Shown piece by piece: positions 22,763 through 32,098 of a DNA stretch of 64,000 nt. Under the pieces are notes generated by a model, which saw nothing but the letters and a program-made list of their open reading frames with translations, did no database searches and was not told the origin of the DNA. Both the position numbers and the translations under genes were made by a program. Positions within the stretch are counted from its first letter, which is position 1. Each line of letters opens with the position of its first letter. Origin of the DNA: an uncultured bacterium (lineage in GTDB: Bacteria > Bacillota > Clostridia > Oscillospirales > Oscillospiraceae); the NCBI GenBank assembly GCA_949840775.1, contig CATKXO010000001.1, positions 124,001-188,000 of the forward strand. The letters are read 5' to 3'.

Positions 22763-23982
22763 TGTCACGGCTGAGAGAGAGCCGGTGGGTCTATGTCCTG
22801 CTGTCTATCCTGCTGGCAATCATCTTTTGGGTCTACGTGCGGGCGGCGGTGGACCCAAACGGGACCATCAGCATCCACAATGTCCGGGTGGAGACCACCG
22901 GCAACAGCGTTCTGACCAGCCAGGGCCTGGCTGTTTCGGAGATATCCCCCCAGGTGGTGGAACTGCGGGTGGAGGGGCCCAACAGCGCCCGGGCCGATCT
23001 GCTCCGCAACCGGAGCGGTCTGTATGTGCGTGTAGACGTTTCCAGCTGCGTAGAGGGGGAGAACACCCTGCGCTGGCGGGAGGTGTGGCCGGAGAATATC
23101 AATCCCGACGACCTGACTGCCCAGAGGTCCACCGTTACCGTAAAAGTGGAAAAGCTGTATACCAAAACATTCGACGTTCAGTTCCAGATGGACGGCAAGG
23201 TGGCAACGGGCTACCAGATGGGAGTTCCGGCCATTGAGCCGGAGAAGGTGATTGTCAGCGGGCCGGTGGATCAGGTGAACCAGGTGGCCAGTGTGGCGGC
23301 TGTTTTGAAGAGCGGGGAGCTCAGTGAGCGCTTCGCCGGTGACCTGCCCCTTACCCCCCTGGACAAGCAGGGCAATCCCCTCACCGGCCTGGAGCTCACC
23401 CTCAGCGCTGAAACGGCTTATGTGGTCGTTCCGGTGGTGATGACCAAGGAGGTCCCCCTCACTGTGGATGTCAAGCCTGGAGGGGGCGCAGTGGAAGAGG
23501 ATGCCAAAATCAGCATTGACCACCCCAAAATTGTGGTCTCCGGTGCGGAGGAAGATTTGGAGGGCCTGGAGGAGATATCCCTGGGCAGCGTTGACCTGTC
23601 CGATGTGGTAGGTACCAAGAACTATCCCTTTGCCATCGCGCTGGACCCCAGATTTACCAATGAGAGCGGCCTGACCACGGCCACCGTCACCGTGACGGTG
23701 GAGGGCTTGGACACCGAGGTCTTCGCCGTATCCAATATCCGCACCACAATTCCGCCCGACGGCTATGCCGCCGAGGTGGTGACCCAGAGTGTGCTGGTAA
23801 CGGTCCGGGGTCCGGCGGAGGAGCTGGCTAAAATTGACTCCAGCCAGATTCTGGTGGTGGCCGACTTGTCCAACGTGACCAACGAAGGGGCCCAGCTGGT
23901 GCCCGCCAAGGTCTATCTCAACGGCAGCAGCGCGGTGGGGGTCATAGGTGACTACACCATCTCGGTCAATATAAGCAGATAG
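22759..23982 (+). CDS. cdaR: CdaA regulator, YbbR-domain protein
   Basis: Membrane-anchored regulator of CdaA, 407 residues. One N-terminal membrane helix (WVYVLLSILLAIIFWVYV) is followed by about four YbbR repeats outside the membrane; repeated elements include PEKVIVSGP, HPKIVVSGAEEDLEGLEEI and SVLVTVRGPAEELAKIDSSQ. In other Firmicutes CdaR binds CdaA and modulates c-di-AMP output. It is translationally coupled to cdaA. Confidence 0.93.
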   Translation: MMSRLRESRWVYVLLSILLAIIFWVYVRAAVDPNGTISIHNVRVETTGNSVLTSQGLAVSEISPQVVELRVEGPNSARADLLRNRSGLYVRVDVSSCVEGENTLRWREVWPENINPDDLTAQRSTVTVKVEKLYTKTFDVQFQMDGKVATGYQMGVPAIEPEKVIVSGPVDQVNQVASVAAVLKSGELSERFAGDLPLTPLDKQGNPLTGLELTLSAETAYVVVPVVMTKEVPLTVDVKPGGGAVEEDAKISIDHPKIVVSGAEEDLEGLEEISLGSVDLSDVVGTKNYPFAIALDPRFTNESGLTTATVTVTVEGLDTEVFAVSNIRTTIPPDGYAAEVVTQSVLVTVRGPAEELAKIDSSQILVVADLSNVTNEGAQLVPAKVYLNGSSAVGVIGDYTISVNISR

Positions 23983-23994
23983 CGAGGAAGAACC

Positions 23995-24417
23995 ATGGTT
24001 CAAAACGCGATTGTCAAAAAAATTGTGGGGGAAGGGGTGGCGCAGGTCTCCCTCCTGCGGCAGATGGAGTGCGGCCTGCACTGCGACGGGGCCTGCGCCG
24101 GCTGCACCGCCAAGCCTCCCCAGGAGATATTGGCCCTGGCCGCCAACGGCATCGGGGCCCAGCCTGGGGACTTTGTAGAGGTGGAGCCCGCCTCGGTGGG
24201 CAACATCAGCATCTCGGCGGCAGTCTTTCTGCTGCCCTGCCTGACTTTGGGCCTGGGCTACGGCCTGGGGGTAAGCCTGCTCCATTTGAGCGAAATGGCC
24301 GCCCTGCTCACCGCTGCGGTGGGGCTGGCTGTGGGGTTTGTTCCCGCTTACCTCATGGACCGGGCCATCCGGAAGCGGCAGGCCCCGGAGTTCAACATTT
24401 TAAAGCAGCTGCGCTGA
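23995..24417 (+). CDS. SoxR-reducing system RseC-like protein
   Basis: Protein of 140 residues with an N-terminal cysteine cluster (CGLHCDGACAGC), four Cys in the RseC pattern, then two membrane helices (about 68-90 and 95-120). RseC proteins work with Rnf/Rsx electron-transfer complexes in other bacteria. No rnf genes are adjacent, so its partner here is unclear. The stop overlaps the start of the DUF5685 gene. Confidence 0.87.
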   Translation: MVQNAIVKKIVGEGVAQVSLLRQMECGLHCDGACAGCTAKPPQEILALAANGIGAQPGDFVEVEPASVGNISISAAVFLLPCLTLGLGYGLGVSLLHLSEMAALLTAAVGLAVGFVPAYLMDRAIRKRQAPEFNILKQLR

Positions 24418-25283
24418 TGTTCGGCTATGTGCGCCCCTGTTGCCCGGAGCTGAAATGCAGGGACTTCGACCTCTACCGGGCTACCTACTGCGGCCTGTGC
24501 CGCTGTCTGCGGCGGCAATACGGCTTTGTCGCGTCCATGTTCCTCAACTTCGACTTTACCTTTCTGGCCCTGCTGCTGTGGGAGCCGGAGGACAGGTTTG
24601 TTCCCTGTCCGGGCCGCTGCCATGTCAACCCCCTGCGCAGGCTGCCCATGTGTCCCGACAGCGGGGCGCTGGAGCTGGCCGCCGGCGAGAGCCTCATCCT
24701 GGTCTGGTGGAAGCTGCGGGACTCAGTCCATGACGAGGGGTTCTGGAAGGGCCTGGCCGCCCGAGTGCTGTCCTGGCTGCTGAAGCCCGCCTATAAAAAG
24801 GCGGTCCGCCGCTGTCCCCGGTTTGACGGGACGGTGCGGGACTGCCTGGAGGAGCTGGCTGCGCTGGAGAAGGAGAACTGCTCCTCACTGGACCGGACGG
24901 CGGACACCTTTGCCCGGCTGCTCCAGTCTGCCGCTCCCCAGGAGGGAAACCGGGGGAGGGTGCTGTCTCAGCTGCTGTACCACCTGGGCCGGTGGATCTA
25001 TCTGGCCGACGCCAGGGACGACCTGGAGGAGGACAAGCTGGCCGGCCGGTACAACCCGGTGGCCGCCCGGTACGGTCCCGGCGGGGACGACGGGGCCCTG
25101 AGGATGACCATGAACCTGTCCCTGGAGCAGATGGGGGCCGCCCTCCAGCTGGGGGATTTTGGATGCCGCCGTCCGCTACTGGAGAATATTGTCTACCTGG
25201 GGCTGCCCCTGGTGGAACAGGCTGTCTTTGACGGCAGCTGGAGAGAACTAAAAAAACAAAAGATATGGAGAAACATCACATGA
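24417..25283 (+). CDS. DUF5685 family protein
   Basis: Protein of 288 residues, cysteine-rich at the start: Cys pairs in [27 protein letters not shown] and MCPDSG could hold a metal or cluster. The rest is helical and includes [25 protein letters not shown], an Asp-rich stretch that resembles the second aspartate motif of isoprenoid-synthase folds. Function unknown. The start ATG overlaps the stop of the RseC-like gene, and a DnaJ-like gene overlaps its end, so the three are coupled. A longer in-frame start would run through the rseC-like gene and is not needed. Confidence 0.85.
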   Translation: MFGYVRPCCPELKCRDFDLYRATYCGLCRCLRRQYGFVASMFLNFDFTFLALLLWEPEDRFVPCPGRCHVNPLRRLPMCPDSGALELAAGESLILVWWKLRDSVHDEGFWKGLAARVLSWLLKPAYKKAVRRCPRFDGTVRDCLEELAALEKENCSSLDRTADTFARLLQSAAPQEGNRGRVLSQLLYHLGRWIYLADARDDLEEDKLAGRYNPVAARYGPGGDDGALRMTMNLSLEQMGAALQLGDFGCRRPLLENIVYLGLPLVEQAVFDGSWRELKKQKIWRNIT

Positions 25284-25855
25284 GAGACCCCTACAGTGTG
25301 CTGGGCGTGAGCCAGAATGCCAGCGACGACGAGGTGAAGAAAGCCTATCGTGAGCTGGCCCGGAAGTACCATCCGGACAACTATCAGAACAACCCCCTGG
25401 CTGACCTGGCCGAGGAGAAGATGAAGGAGATCAATGAGGCCTACGACACCATCACCAAGCAGCGTGCCGGGGGCTATTCGGGCAGCTATCAGCAGAGCTA
25501 CTCCTCCGCCTCCGCCAAGCCTGTCTATGCCCGTGTGCGCAACCTCATCAACGCCGGTGACCTGGGCCAGGCGGAGCAGCTGCTCTACGGGGTGGGGCAG
25601 AAGGACGGGGAGTGGTACTTCCTGTCGGGGAGCATCGCCTACCGGAAGGGCTGGATGGATGCGGCCATGCAGAACTATGCCCAGGCTGTTCAGATGGAGC
25701 CCAACAATATGGAATTTCGTCAGGCCCTGAGCCTGATGCAGCAGAGGTCCATGGGCGGCTACCGCCCTGCGGGCTACCACTCCGTGGGCTGTGACCCCTG
25801 TACTACTTATCTCTGCTGCAGCCTCTGTACCCCCTGGGGCGGACCATGCTGCTGA
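25280..25855 (+). CDS. J-domain protein with Cys-rich tail
   Basis: Protein of 191 residues. Residues 1-65 are a J domain ([20 protein letters not shown], then the essential HPD in KYHPDN), which stimulates an Hsp70 ATPase. A linker rich in Ser/Gly/Tyr follows, then a TPR-like helical part ([19 protein letters not shown] type), and finally a tail with eight cysteines (CDPC, CCSLC, CC). It lacks the zinc fingers and client-binding domain of true DnaJ, so it is a specialised J protein. I chose the ATG at 25280 (GGAG upstream). It is coupled to the DUF5685 gene, which may be its client. Confidence 0.85.
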   Translation: MRDPYSVLGVSQNASDDEVKKAYRELARKYHPDNYQNNPLADLAEEKMKEINEAYDTITKQRAGGYSGSYQQSYSSASAKPVYARVRNLINAGDLGQAEQLLYGVGQKDGEWYFLSGSIAYRKGWMDAAMQNYAQAVQMEPNNMEFRQALSLMQQRSMGGYRPAGYHSVGCDPCTTYLCCSLCTPWGGPCC

Positions 25856-25903
25856 CGCTGCCGGAGGGAAAGTCCCTGACTACAACAAGGAGTGTGACCG
25901 ACT

Positions 25904-26782
25904 TTGGTTAAAAGCATGACCGGGTACGGCCGGGCTGAGGATACCTTCAACGGCTGTACCATCACTGTGGAGCTTCGCTCTGTGAACAACCGCTATTTAG
26001 ACTGCAACGTCCGGATTCCCCGGCTGTACCTCTTCGCCGAGGAGGCCATTAAAAGCCGGGTGCAGGGGACAATCTCACGGGGAAAAGTGGATGTGTTCGT
26101 CACCCTGGACAGCACCGGAGCCGACAAGGTGCAGGTGTCCGTCAACAAGCCGGTGGCGGACGGCTACTTTGCCGCCTTGAAGCAGCTGTCGGAGGACTAC
26201 GGGCTGTCGGGGGAGATTTCCGTCTCCCTGCTGTCCCGGTTCCCGGAGGTGCTGCTGGCTGAGAAAGCGGAGGAGGACGTGGAGCAGATGGCCAGGGATA
26301 TCTGTTCCGTGTTGGACCGGGCCCTGGTGGATTTTGATCAGATGCGCGCCCGGGAGGGCCAGCGGCTGAAAGCGGATATCCTGTCCAGGGCGGCCGCCAT
26401 TGAGGAGAAGGTGGCCGTTGTGGAGAAGCGGTCCCCTCAGACGGTGGCGGAGTATCGTGCCAAGCTGGAGGCCAGGATGGAGGAGGTGCTGTCCAACACC
26501 CAGCTGGACCCCGCCCGTATCCTCACCGAGGCGGCCCTCTTTGCCGACAAGGTGGCGGTGGACGAGGAGACCGTCCGCCTGCGCAGCCATATCAGTCAGC
26601 TGCGGGGGATGCTGGACAAGGGGGGCGCCACCGGCCGGAAGCTGGATTTCCTGATCCAGGAGTTCAACCGGGAGGCCAACACCATCGGCTCCAAATGCAG
26701 CGACATTGAGATATCCGGCCAGGTGGTGGATATCAAGGCGGAGATTGAGAAGATAAGGGAGCAGGTACAGAATATTGAGTAA
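25904..26782 (+). CDS. yicC: YicC family protein (endoribonuclease-type)
   Basis: Protein of 292 residues of the YicC family. Start SMTGYGRAEDTF; end motif LDFLIQEFNREANTIGSKCSD. YicC proteins have been linked to RNA cleavage or decay; substrate specificity in this lineage is unknown. The TTG start at 25904 lies 11 bases after AAGGAG. It stands first in the typical Clostridial order yicC-remA-gmk-rpoZ-priA-def-fmt, followed by rsmB and rlmN. Confidence 0.92.
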   Translation: MVKSMTGYGRAEDTFNGCTITVELRSVNNRYLDCNVRIPRLYLFAEEAIKSRVQGTISRGKVDVFVTLDSTGADKVQVSVNKPVADGYFAALKQLSEDYGLSGEISVSLLSRFPEVLLAEKAEEDVEQMARDICSVLDRALVDFDQMRAREGQRLKADILSRAAAIEEKVAVVEKRSPQTVAEYRAKLEARMEEVLSNTQLDPARILTEAALFADKVAVDEETVRLRSHISQLRGMLDKGGATGRKLDFLIQEFNREANTIGSKCSDIEISGQVVDIKAEIEKIREQVQNIE

Positions 26783-26794
26783 GGGGGGACCCCA

Positions 26795-27055
26795 TTGAAG
26801 CTCATCAATATCGGCTTTGGCAGCCTGGTGTCCGCTGGAAGGCTGGTGGCGGTGGTCAGCCCCGATTCTGCTCCCGTCAAGCGCATGGTCCAGGAGGCCA
26901 GGGACCGGGGTATCCTCATCGACGCCACCTATGGCAGAAAGACCTGTGCAGTGCTGATTATGGACAACGACCATCTGGTACTGTCCGCCCTCACCCCGGA
27001 GGCCATTGCCGGCCGTCTGGAGGAGAAAGGGGACGGCAGGGAGGAGGAGCCATGA
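26795..27055 (+). CDS. remA: DUF370 / RemA family regulator
   Basis: Small DNA-binding protein of 86 residues. Start [20 protein letters not shown], then [12 protein letters not shown] and [18 protein letters not shown]. In Bacillus RemA activates extracellular-matrix and osmoprotection genes and forms DNA-wrapping rings. The TTG start at 26795 is conserved in position with the family start. It overlaps gmk by 4 bases. Confidence 0.94.
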   Translation: MKLINIGFGSLVSAGRLVAVVSPDSAPVKRMVQEARDRGILIDATYGRKTCAVLIMDNDHLVLSALTPEAIAGRLEEKGDGREEEP

Positions 27056-27657
27056 AAAAAGAGAAGGGTCAGCTGATTGTGCTGTCCGGGCCGTCAGGCG
27101 TGGGCAAGAGCACCGTCATCGCTGAGCTGTTTGGCCAGCGGAGCAATATCTACTTCTCCGTGTCCTACACCACCCGGCAGCCCCGGGTAGGGGAGCAGGA
27201 CGGGGTAAACTACAACTTTGTGGACCGGGCGGAGTTTGAGCGGATGATTGCCGATGGTGAGCTGCTGGAGTACGCCGAGTATGTGAATAACTACTACGGC
27301 ACCTCCCTGAAGGCCATCCGGGACAAGCTGGACGCCGGGGTGGACGTGCTGCTGGACATCGAGGTCCAGGGGGCGGCCAAGGTCCGGGCCCGGTGTCCCG
27401 ACGCCCTGTTCATCTTTATCATCCCCCCCTCCTTTGAGGAGCTGTCCCGCCGCCTCCACCGCCGGAACACCGACAGCGAGGACGTAATTGCGGGCCGGCT
27501 GGAAAAGGCCCGGGTGGAGTTCCGGGAGATTCCCAATTACGACTACCTGGTCATCAACGACAAGGTGTCAGGGGCTGTGGCGGAGATTGAGGCCATTCTT
27601 ACCGCCGCTGAGTGCCGGGTGGAGAATCGGAAGTCTATTCTTGGGCAGTTTGCGTAA
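27052..27657 (+). CDS. gmk: Guanylate kinase
   Basis: Phosphorylates GMP to GDP. The P-loop is [17 protein letters not shown]. The GMP-binding region is [19 protein letters not shown] with the following Glu, and the lid holds [18 protein letters not shown]. The length is 201 residues, typical. Co-transcribed with remA upstream; rpoZ follows after a palindromic repeat element. Confidence 0.96.
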   Translation: MKKEKGQLIVLSGPSGVGKSTVIAELFGQRSNIYFSVSYTTRQPRVGEQDGVNYNFVDRAEFERMIADGELLEYAEYVNNYYGTSLKAIRDKLDAGVDVLLDIEVQGAAKVRARCPDALFIFIIPPSFEELSRRLHRRNTDSEDVIAGRLEKARVEFREIPNYDYLVINDKVSGAVAEIEAILTAAECRVENRKSILGQFA

Positions 27658-27664
27658 TAATGTC

Positions 27665-27737
27665 CTGTAGGGGCGGCCTCTGGCCGCCCGCCCGCCGTCT
27701 GCCTCTCACAGCGGGCGGCCAAAGGCCGCCCCTACAG
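27665..27737. repeat. Palindromic intergenic element, family A copy 4
   Basis: The clearest copy: CTGTAGGGGCGGCC at the left and GGCCGCCCCTACAG at the right are exact inverted repeats of 14 bases, each with an inner short palindrome (GGCGGCC..GGCCGCC). It lies between gmk and rpoZ. There is no T run. Confidence 0.8.
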
Positions 27738-27769
27738 AGCGATGATGAAACAAGTAAGGAGTTTTTGTT

Positions 27770-27985
27770 ATGATGCTGTATCCTGCAATGAAGGACCTTT
27801 TGGAGAAAGTGCCCAGCCGCTATGAGCTGGTGAACGTAGTGGCCTGCCAGGCCCGGCGAATTGCCCGGGAGGCGGAGATGGCCGGCGAGCCCCTGGCGGA
27901 GAAGCCGGTGAGCATCGCGATTCAGGCAGTGGCCGATGGCAAACTGACGGCCAAGACCGAGGAGCCGGAGCAGGCGGAGACTTGA
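27770..27985 (+). CDS. rpoZ: RNA polymerase omega subunit
   Basis: Subunit that assists assembly of RNA polymerase, 71 residues. Marks are SRYELVNVVACQARRI and KPVSIAIQAVADGKL. The start follows AAGGAG at a somewhat long distance. A strong terminator follows, so priA is likely transcribed separately or by read-through. Confidence 0.92.
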   Translation: MMLYPAMKDLLEKVPSRYELVNVVACQARRIAREAEMAGEPLAEKPVSIAIQAVADGKLTAKTEEPEQAET

Positions 27986-27988
27986 TGG

Positions 27989-28015
27989 GCAGGGGGCGGC
28001 GCCCCCTGCGTTTTT
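27989..28015 (+). terminator. Rho-independent terminator after rpoZ
   Basis: Perfect 9-base stem GCAGGGGGC / GCCCCCTGC with a 3-base loop, followed by GTTTTT. Confidence 0.85.
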
Positions 28016-28030
28016 CAAGGTGAGGTGGTG

Positions 28031-30505
28031 ATGGCCATGGCAAGAAAAATAGCAAAGGTGGCCGTTGCCAAGGCGGTCTACGCCATTGACAAGCCCTACG
28101 ACTATCTGGTGCCTGCCGGCCTGGAGGAGCGCCTGGTCCCCGGAATGCGGGTCCTGGTCCCCTTTGGGACGGGCAACCGGGGCTCAGACGGGTTGGTGCT
28201 GTCGGTCTATGAGGCGCCCTCCGCGGGGGAGCCTCTGAAGTCCATCCAGTCTGTGCTGGACGAGGAGCCGGTGCTGGACGAAAAGGCCGTTCAGCTGGCC
28301 CTGTGGATGCGGGAGCGCTGCTTCTGCACCGTCTACGACTGCGTCAAGGCCATGCTGCCGGCAGGGCTGTACTTTTCCCTGCGGGACTGCGTGGCGGTGA
28401 AGCAGGGGGTGGACCGTGAGAGGGCCTATGCCGCCGCCGGGGATGCGCCCACGGCCGTTCAGCTGCTGGACCTGCTGTGGAGCTGGGGCGGCAGGGGGGA
28501 CATGGAACAGATCCGCCTTGCCTTCGGGACCAGAGACCCCAACCCCGCCATCCGCCGGCTGACCGAGGCCGGTGTGGCCGTTTTGGAGACCGCCGCCCAG
28601 CGGGCGGTGGGGGACAAAAAGGAGAAACTGGCAGTGCTGGCCATCCCGGCGGAGGACGCTATGGCTATGGCGGCAGCCCGGCGGAAAACCGCCCCCCTGC
28701 GCTACGCCGTGACCGAGCTGCTGTGTGCCCTGGGCGCTGCCTCGGCCAAGGACCTGTGTTATTTTACCGGAGCCTCTATGGCCACCTTGAAGTCGCTGGA
28801 GAAGAGCGGCATCCTCACCCTGGAGCAGCAGGAGGTGCTGCGCCGGGTGAAGCTGGAGGACGTACCCCCGGAGGAGGAACCGGTGCTCAATGAGGAGCAG
28901 CAGGCGGCCTTTGAGGGGCTGGACGGGCTGGCCCGGCAGGAGGGCCCTCACGCCGCCCTGCTGTACGGCGTGACGGGCAGCGGCAAGACCCAGGTGTACA
29001 TCCGCCTGATCCGGGAGACCCTGGACCGGGGCCGGACTGCCCTGGTGCTGGTGCCGGAGATTGTGCTCACCCCCCAGCTGCTGCGCATCTTCGCCGCCCA
29101 TTTTGGAAAGCAGGTGGCGGTGCTCCACAGCTCCCTCCGGGCGGGGGAGCGGTATGACGAGTGGAAGCGGGCCCGCCGGGGAGAGGCTCAGGTGGTCATC
29201 GGCACCCGTTCGGCGGTCTTTGCCCCCCTGGATCATCTGGGACTTATCATTCTGGACGAGGAGCAGGAGGCCAGCTACAAGTCGGAAAACGTCCCCCGGT
29301 ACCACGCCCGGGATATTGCCAAATACCGCTGCGTCCAGAACAACGCCCTGCTGGTGCTGGGGTCGGCCACCCCTTCGATAGAGACCATGTATCAGGCCCG
29401 GACGGGCCAGATCGGGCTGTTCCGGTTGGAGCGGCGGTATAACCAGAGGGCGCTGCCCCAGGTGATGATCGTGGATTTGAAAGAGGAGCTGCGCCAGGGA
29501 AACGCCGGGTCTGTCAGCTCCCTTCTGAGCCGGGAGCTGGAGGAGAATTTTAAGCGGGGGGAACAGGCCATCCTGTTCCTGAACCGCCGGGGGGCCAGCC
29601 GCATGGTGTCCTGCGGGGAGTGCGGCGAAGTCCCTGAATGTCCCCGGTGTTCGGTGAAACTGACCTACCACTCGGCCAACAACCGGCTGATGTGCCACCA
29701 CTGCGGCTTTTCCCAGCCCCTGCCCCCGGCCTGTCCCTCCTGCGGGGGACTGCTGAACTTTATTGGCACCGGGACCCAGCAGGTGGAGACAGAGCTCCGG
29801 GACCTGTTCCCCTGGGCGGAGGTGCTGCGGATGGATACGGATACCGTCTCCGCCGCTCACCCCCATGAGGAGCTGCTGGAGCGGTTCCGCAAAGAGCGAA
29901 TCCCCGTTTTGGTGGGCACCCAGATGGTGGCCAAGGGGCTGGATTTTGAGAACGTCACCCTGGTGGGGGTGATTGCCCCCGACCTGTCTCTCTATGTGGA
30001 CGATTTCCGGGCGGGGGAGCGGACCTTTTCCCTGCTTACCCAGGTGGCGGGCCGGGCAGGCCGCGGAGAGAAGCAGGGCCGGGCGGTAATCCAGACCTTT
30101 ACGCCCAAGAACGACGTAATCCAATGCGCGGCCCGGCAGGACTACGACAGCTTTTATGAGCAGGAGATCGAACTGCGCCGCCTGCGCAGTGACCCGCCCT
30201 TTGCCCAGCATGTAGTGATTACCGCCTCCAGTGTGGACGAGGGGGCCGTCCTGCGGTGCTGTTACCGCCTGCGCCGGGCGCTGGAGGCGGAGCTGCCCAA
30301 GCTTCCCGCGCCCTGGCAGCTCCTGGGTCCAGCCCCCGCCACTGTGGCCAGGGTGAACAACCGCTATCGGTATCGGATTACCCTCACCGGCCAGCCGGAT
30401 AAGGCGTTTCGGAGCCTGCTGGCCCACCTCCTGCGGGCGGCCCATAAGGATAAGGAAAACAAGGGTGTGTCCGTCTATGCGGACGCGGACCCCTATCACA
30501 GCTGA
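28031..30505 (+). CDS. priA: Primosomal replication-restart helicase PriA
   Basis: Helicase that reloads the replisome at stalled forks, 824 residues. The N-terminal DNA-binding part begins IAKVAVAKAVYAIDKPYDYL. The helicase has P-loop LYGVTGSGKTQVY and a Walker B box LIILDEEQEASYK (Gln where most PriA have His). Two zinc-binding Cys clusters follow: CGECGEVPECPRC and CHHCGF...CPSCGG. The helicase C-terminal part holds GTQMVAKGLDF and QVAGRAGRG. Several starts are close together; ATG 28031 is preferred by spacing to GAGGTGG. Confidence 0.95.
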   Translation: MAMARKIAKVAVAKAVYAIDKPYDYLVPAGLEERLVPGMRVLVPFGTGNRGSDGLVLSVYEAPSAGEPLKSIQSVLDEEPVLDEKAVQLALWMRERCFCTVYDCVKAMLPAGLYFSLRDCVAVKQGVDRERAYAAAGDAPTAVQLLDLLWSWGGRGDMEQIRLAFGTRDPNPAIRRLTEAGVAVLETAAQRAVGDKKEKLAVLAIPAEDAMAMAAARRKTAPLRYAVTELLCALGAASAKDLCYFTGASMATLKSLEKSGILTLEQQEVLRRVKLEDVPPEEEPVLNEEQQAAFEGLDGLARQEGPHAALLYGVTGSGKTQVYIRLIRETLDRGRTALVLVPEIVLTPQLLRIFAAHFGKQVAVLHSSLRAGERYDEWKRARRGEAQVVIGTRSAVFAPLDHLGLIILDEEQEASYKSENVPRYHARDIAKYRCVQNNALLVLGSATPSIETMYQARTGQIGLFRLERRYNQRALPQVMIVDLKEELRQGNAGSVSSLLSRELEENFKRGEQAILFLNRRGASRMVSCGECGEVPECPRCSVKLTYHSANNRLMCHHCGFSQPLPPACPSCGGLLNFIGTGTQQVETELRDLFPWAEVLRMDTDTVSAAHPHEELLERFRKERIPVLVGTQMVAKGLDFENVTLVGVIAPDLSLYVDDFRAGERTFSLLTQVAGRAGRGEKQGRAVIQTFTPKNDVIQCAARQDYDSFYEQEIELRRLRSDPPFAQHVVITASSVDEGAVLRCCYRLRRALEAELPKLPAPWQLLGPAPATVARVNNRYRYRITLTGQPDKAFRSLLAHLLRAAHKDKENKGVSVYADADPYHS

Positions 30506-30528
30506 GAGAAAACGGAGGAGTAGGAACT

Positions 30529-31062
30529 ATGGCGATCAGGACGATTTTGACCCAGGATGACCCGGCACTGAGCAAGGTGTGCCACCAGGTGACCAAGTTT
30601 GACGACAGGCTGGCCGATCTGCTGGACGACCTGAAGGAGACGCTGGCTGAGGCCAACGGCGTTGGCCTTGCGGCGCCCCAGGTGGGTATCCTCCGCCGGG
30701 CAGTTATTGTGGTGCCCGACCCGGAGAGCGATGAGATGATTGAGCTGGTCAACCCTGAGATACTGGGTCAGGAGGGGGAGCAGGACGGCTGGGAGGGCTG
30801 CCTGTCCCTGCCGGGCATGTGGGGCAAGGTGAAGCGCCCCAACTGGGTCAAGGTGCGGGCCCAGGACCGGTTTGGTAATTGGTTTGAGGTGGAGGGGACC
30901 GAGATGGCCGCCCGCTGCTACTGCCATGAGCTGGAGCACCTGGAGGGCCATATGTATGACGAGCACACCGACCGGCTCTATACCGCTGAGGAGCTGGACG
31001 AGATCATGACCCAGGAGGAGAAGGAGGAGAACGCAAGGCGGAGAAGGAGGCGGAGGAGATGA
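30529..31062 (+). CDS. def: Peptide deformylase
   Basis: Removes the formyl group from nascent proteins; metal enzyme. Three motifs: GVGLAAPQVG, EGCLSLPG (Cys ligand) and HELEHLEGHMY (two His ligands and catalytic Glu). The length is 177 residues; the C terminus ends in a run of arginines (NARRRRRRRR) after an acidic helix, an unusual basic tail that could contact the ribosome. It overlaps fmt by 4 bases; the def-fmt pairing is standard. Confidence 0.95.
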   Translation: MAIRTILTQDDPALSKVCHQVTKFDDRLADLLDDLKETLAEANGVGLAAPQVGILRRAVIVVPDPESDEMIELVNPEILGQEGEQDGWEGCLSLPGMWGKVKRPNWVKVRAQDRFGNWFEVEGTEMAARCYCHELEHLEGHMYDEHTDRLYTAEELDEIMTQEEKEENARRRRRRRR

Positions 31063-31985
31063 GGATTGTCTTTATGGGCACCCCCGCCTTTGCCGTCCCC
31101 TCCCTGGAGGCGCTGGTCAGGGGGGGACACCAGGTCGTGGGAGCGTTCAGCCAGCCGGATAAGCCGGTGGGCCGGCACCAGAATAAGCTCCAGCCTACCC
31201 CGGTAAAGGTGTGCGCCCAGTCCCACAATATTCCGGTCTTCCAGCCGGAAAAGCTGCGGGACGGGACAGCCCTGGCCATCCTCCGGGAGCTGGCCCCGGA
31301 GCTGATCGTGGTGGCGGCCTACGGGCGCATCTTGCCCGACGACATCCTGGCCCTGCCCTCCAAGGGGTGCATCAATGTCCACTCCTCCCTGCTGCCCAAG
31401 TATCGGGGCTCCGCCCCCATCAACTGGGCAATCCTGAACGGGGAAGCGGAAAGCGGCGTCACCATCATGCACATGGCCCACGACCTGGACGCGGGGGACA
31501 TTATCCTCCAGCGGTCCACTCCCATCGGGGAGACGGAGGACGCCGCCGCCCTCTACGACCGGCTGGCGGATATGGGCGGGGAGCTGCTAGTGGAGGCCGC
31601 GGCCTTGATTGAGGCCGGTACTGCTCCCCGCATCCCCCAGGACCATGAGAAGGCCACCCTGGCCCCCATGCTGTCCAAGGCCCTGTCCCCAGTGGACTGG
31701 ACCCGGAGCGCCCGGGAGATTTATAACCAGATTCGGGGGCTGTACCCCTGGCCGGGGGCGTCCACCGATATCCTCACCGGCGAGCCGGTGAAGCTGTGGG
31801 GGGCTCAGGTGGTGGAGAAGCACACCGACGCCGGTCCCGGTGCCGTGATTGCCGCCGGGAAACAGGGCATCGACGTGGCCTGCGGCGAGTTCGGCCATGT
31901 CCTGCGCATTCTGGAGCTCCAGGCTCCGGGCAAAAAAAGAATGTCTGCCGCCGCCTACCTGGCGGGGCATCCGATTCAGGTCTAA
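31059..31985 (+). CDS. fmt: Methionyl-tRNA formyltransferase
   Basis: Formylates initiator Met-tRNA using 10-formyl-THF. Start MRIVFMGTPAFAVPSLEAL. Active-site region INVHSSLLPKYRGSAPINWA with Asn/His, and HMAHDLDAGDI with catalytic Asp. The length of 308 residues is normal. It is coupled to def. A family B palindromic element lies between it and rsmB. Confidence 0.96.
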   Translation: MRIVFMGTPAFAVPSLEALVRGGHQVVGAFSQPDKPVGRHQNKLQPTPVKVCAQSHNIPVFQPEKLRDGTALAILRELAPELIVVAAYGRILPDDILALPSKGCINVHSSLLPKYRGSAPINWAILNGEAESGVTIMHMAHDLDAGDIILQRSTPIGETEDAAALYDRLADMGGELLVEAAALIEAGTAPRIPQDHEKATLAPMLSKALSPVDWTRSAREIYNQIRGLYPWPGASTDILTGEPVKLWGAQVVEKHTDAGPGAVIAAGKQGIDVACGEFGHVLRILELQAPGKKRMSAAAYLAGHPIQV

Positions 31986-31993
31986 ACAGAGCT

Positions 31994-32071
31994 TGTGGGG
32001 CCCGCCGCCCTCGGCGGGCCAGCCGGTAAGGAATCAGGAAAAATGACCCGCCCAGAGGGGAGGGTCCCACA
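31994..32071. repeat. Palindromic intergenic element, family B copy 1
   Basis: Two GC-rich hairpins, X (TGTGGGGCCCGCC..GGCGGGCC) then Y (GACCCGCCC..AGGGTCCCACA), separated by about 28 AT-richer bases. Outer ends TGTGGG / CCCACA are inverted repeats. It lies between fmt and rsmB. There is no T run. Confidence 0.7.
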
Positions 32072-32098
32072 TGGGGTGCGGGAAGGAGGGACAAGTCT

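Noticed and set aside
28890-29300. Gln instead of His in the PriA Walker B box (DEEQ) as a sign of an inactive helicase
   Set aside because: All other helicase and zinc motifs are intact; it is more likely a lineage variant.
28184-30499. Very long open frame on the minus strand opposite priA
   Set aside because: It is a GC-rich shadow of priA: Gly/Pro/His/Gln-rich, without domain motifs or a ribosome binding site. Similar antisense frames at 42-1559, 22765-24285 and 50627-51946 were rejected for the same reason.
31994-32071. Family B elements as transcription terminators
   Set aside because: The hairpins have no T run, the element repeats in several places, and it lies between genes that are normally co-transcribed.
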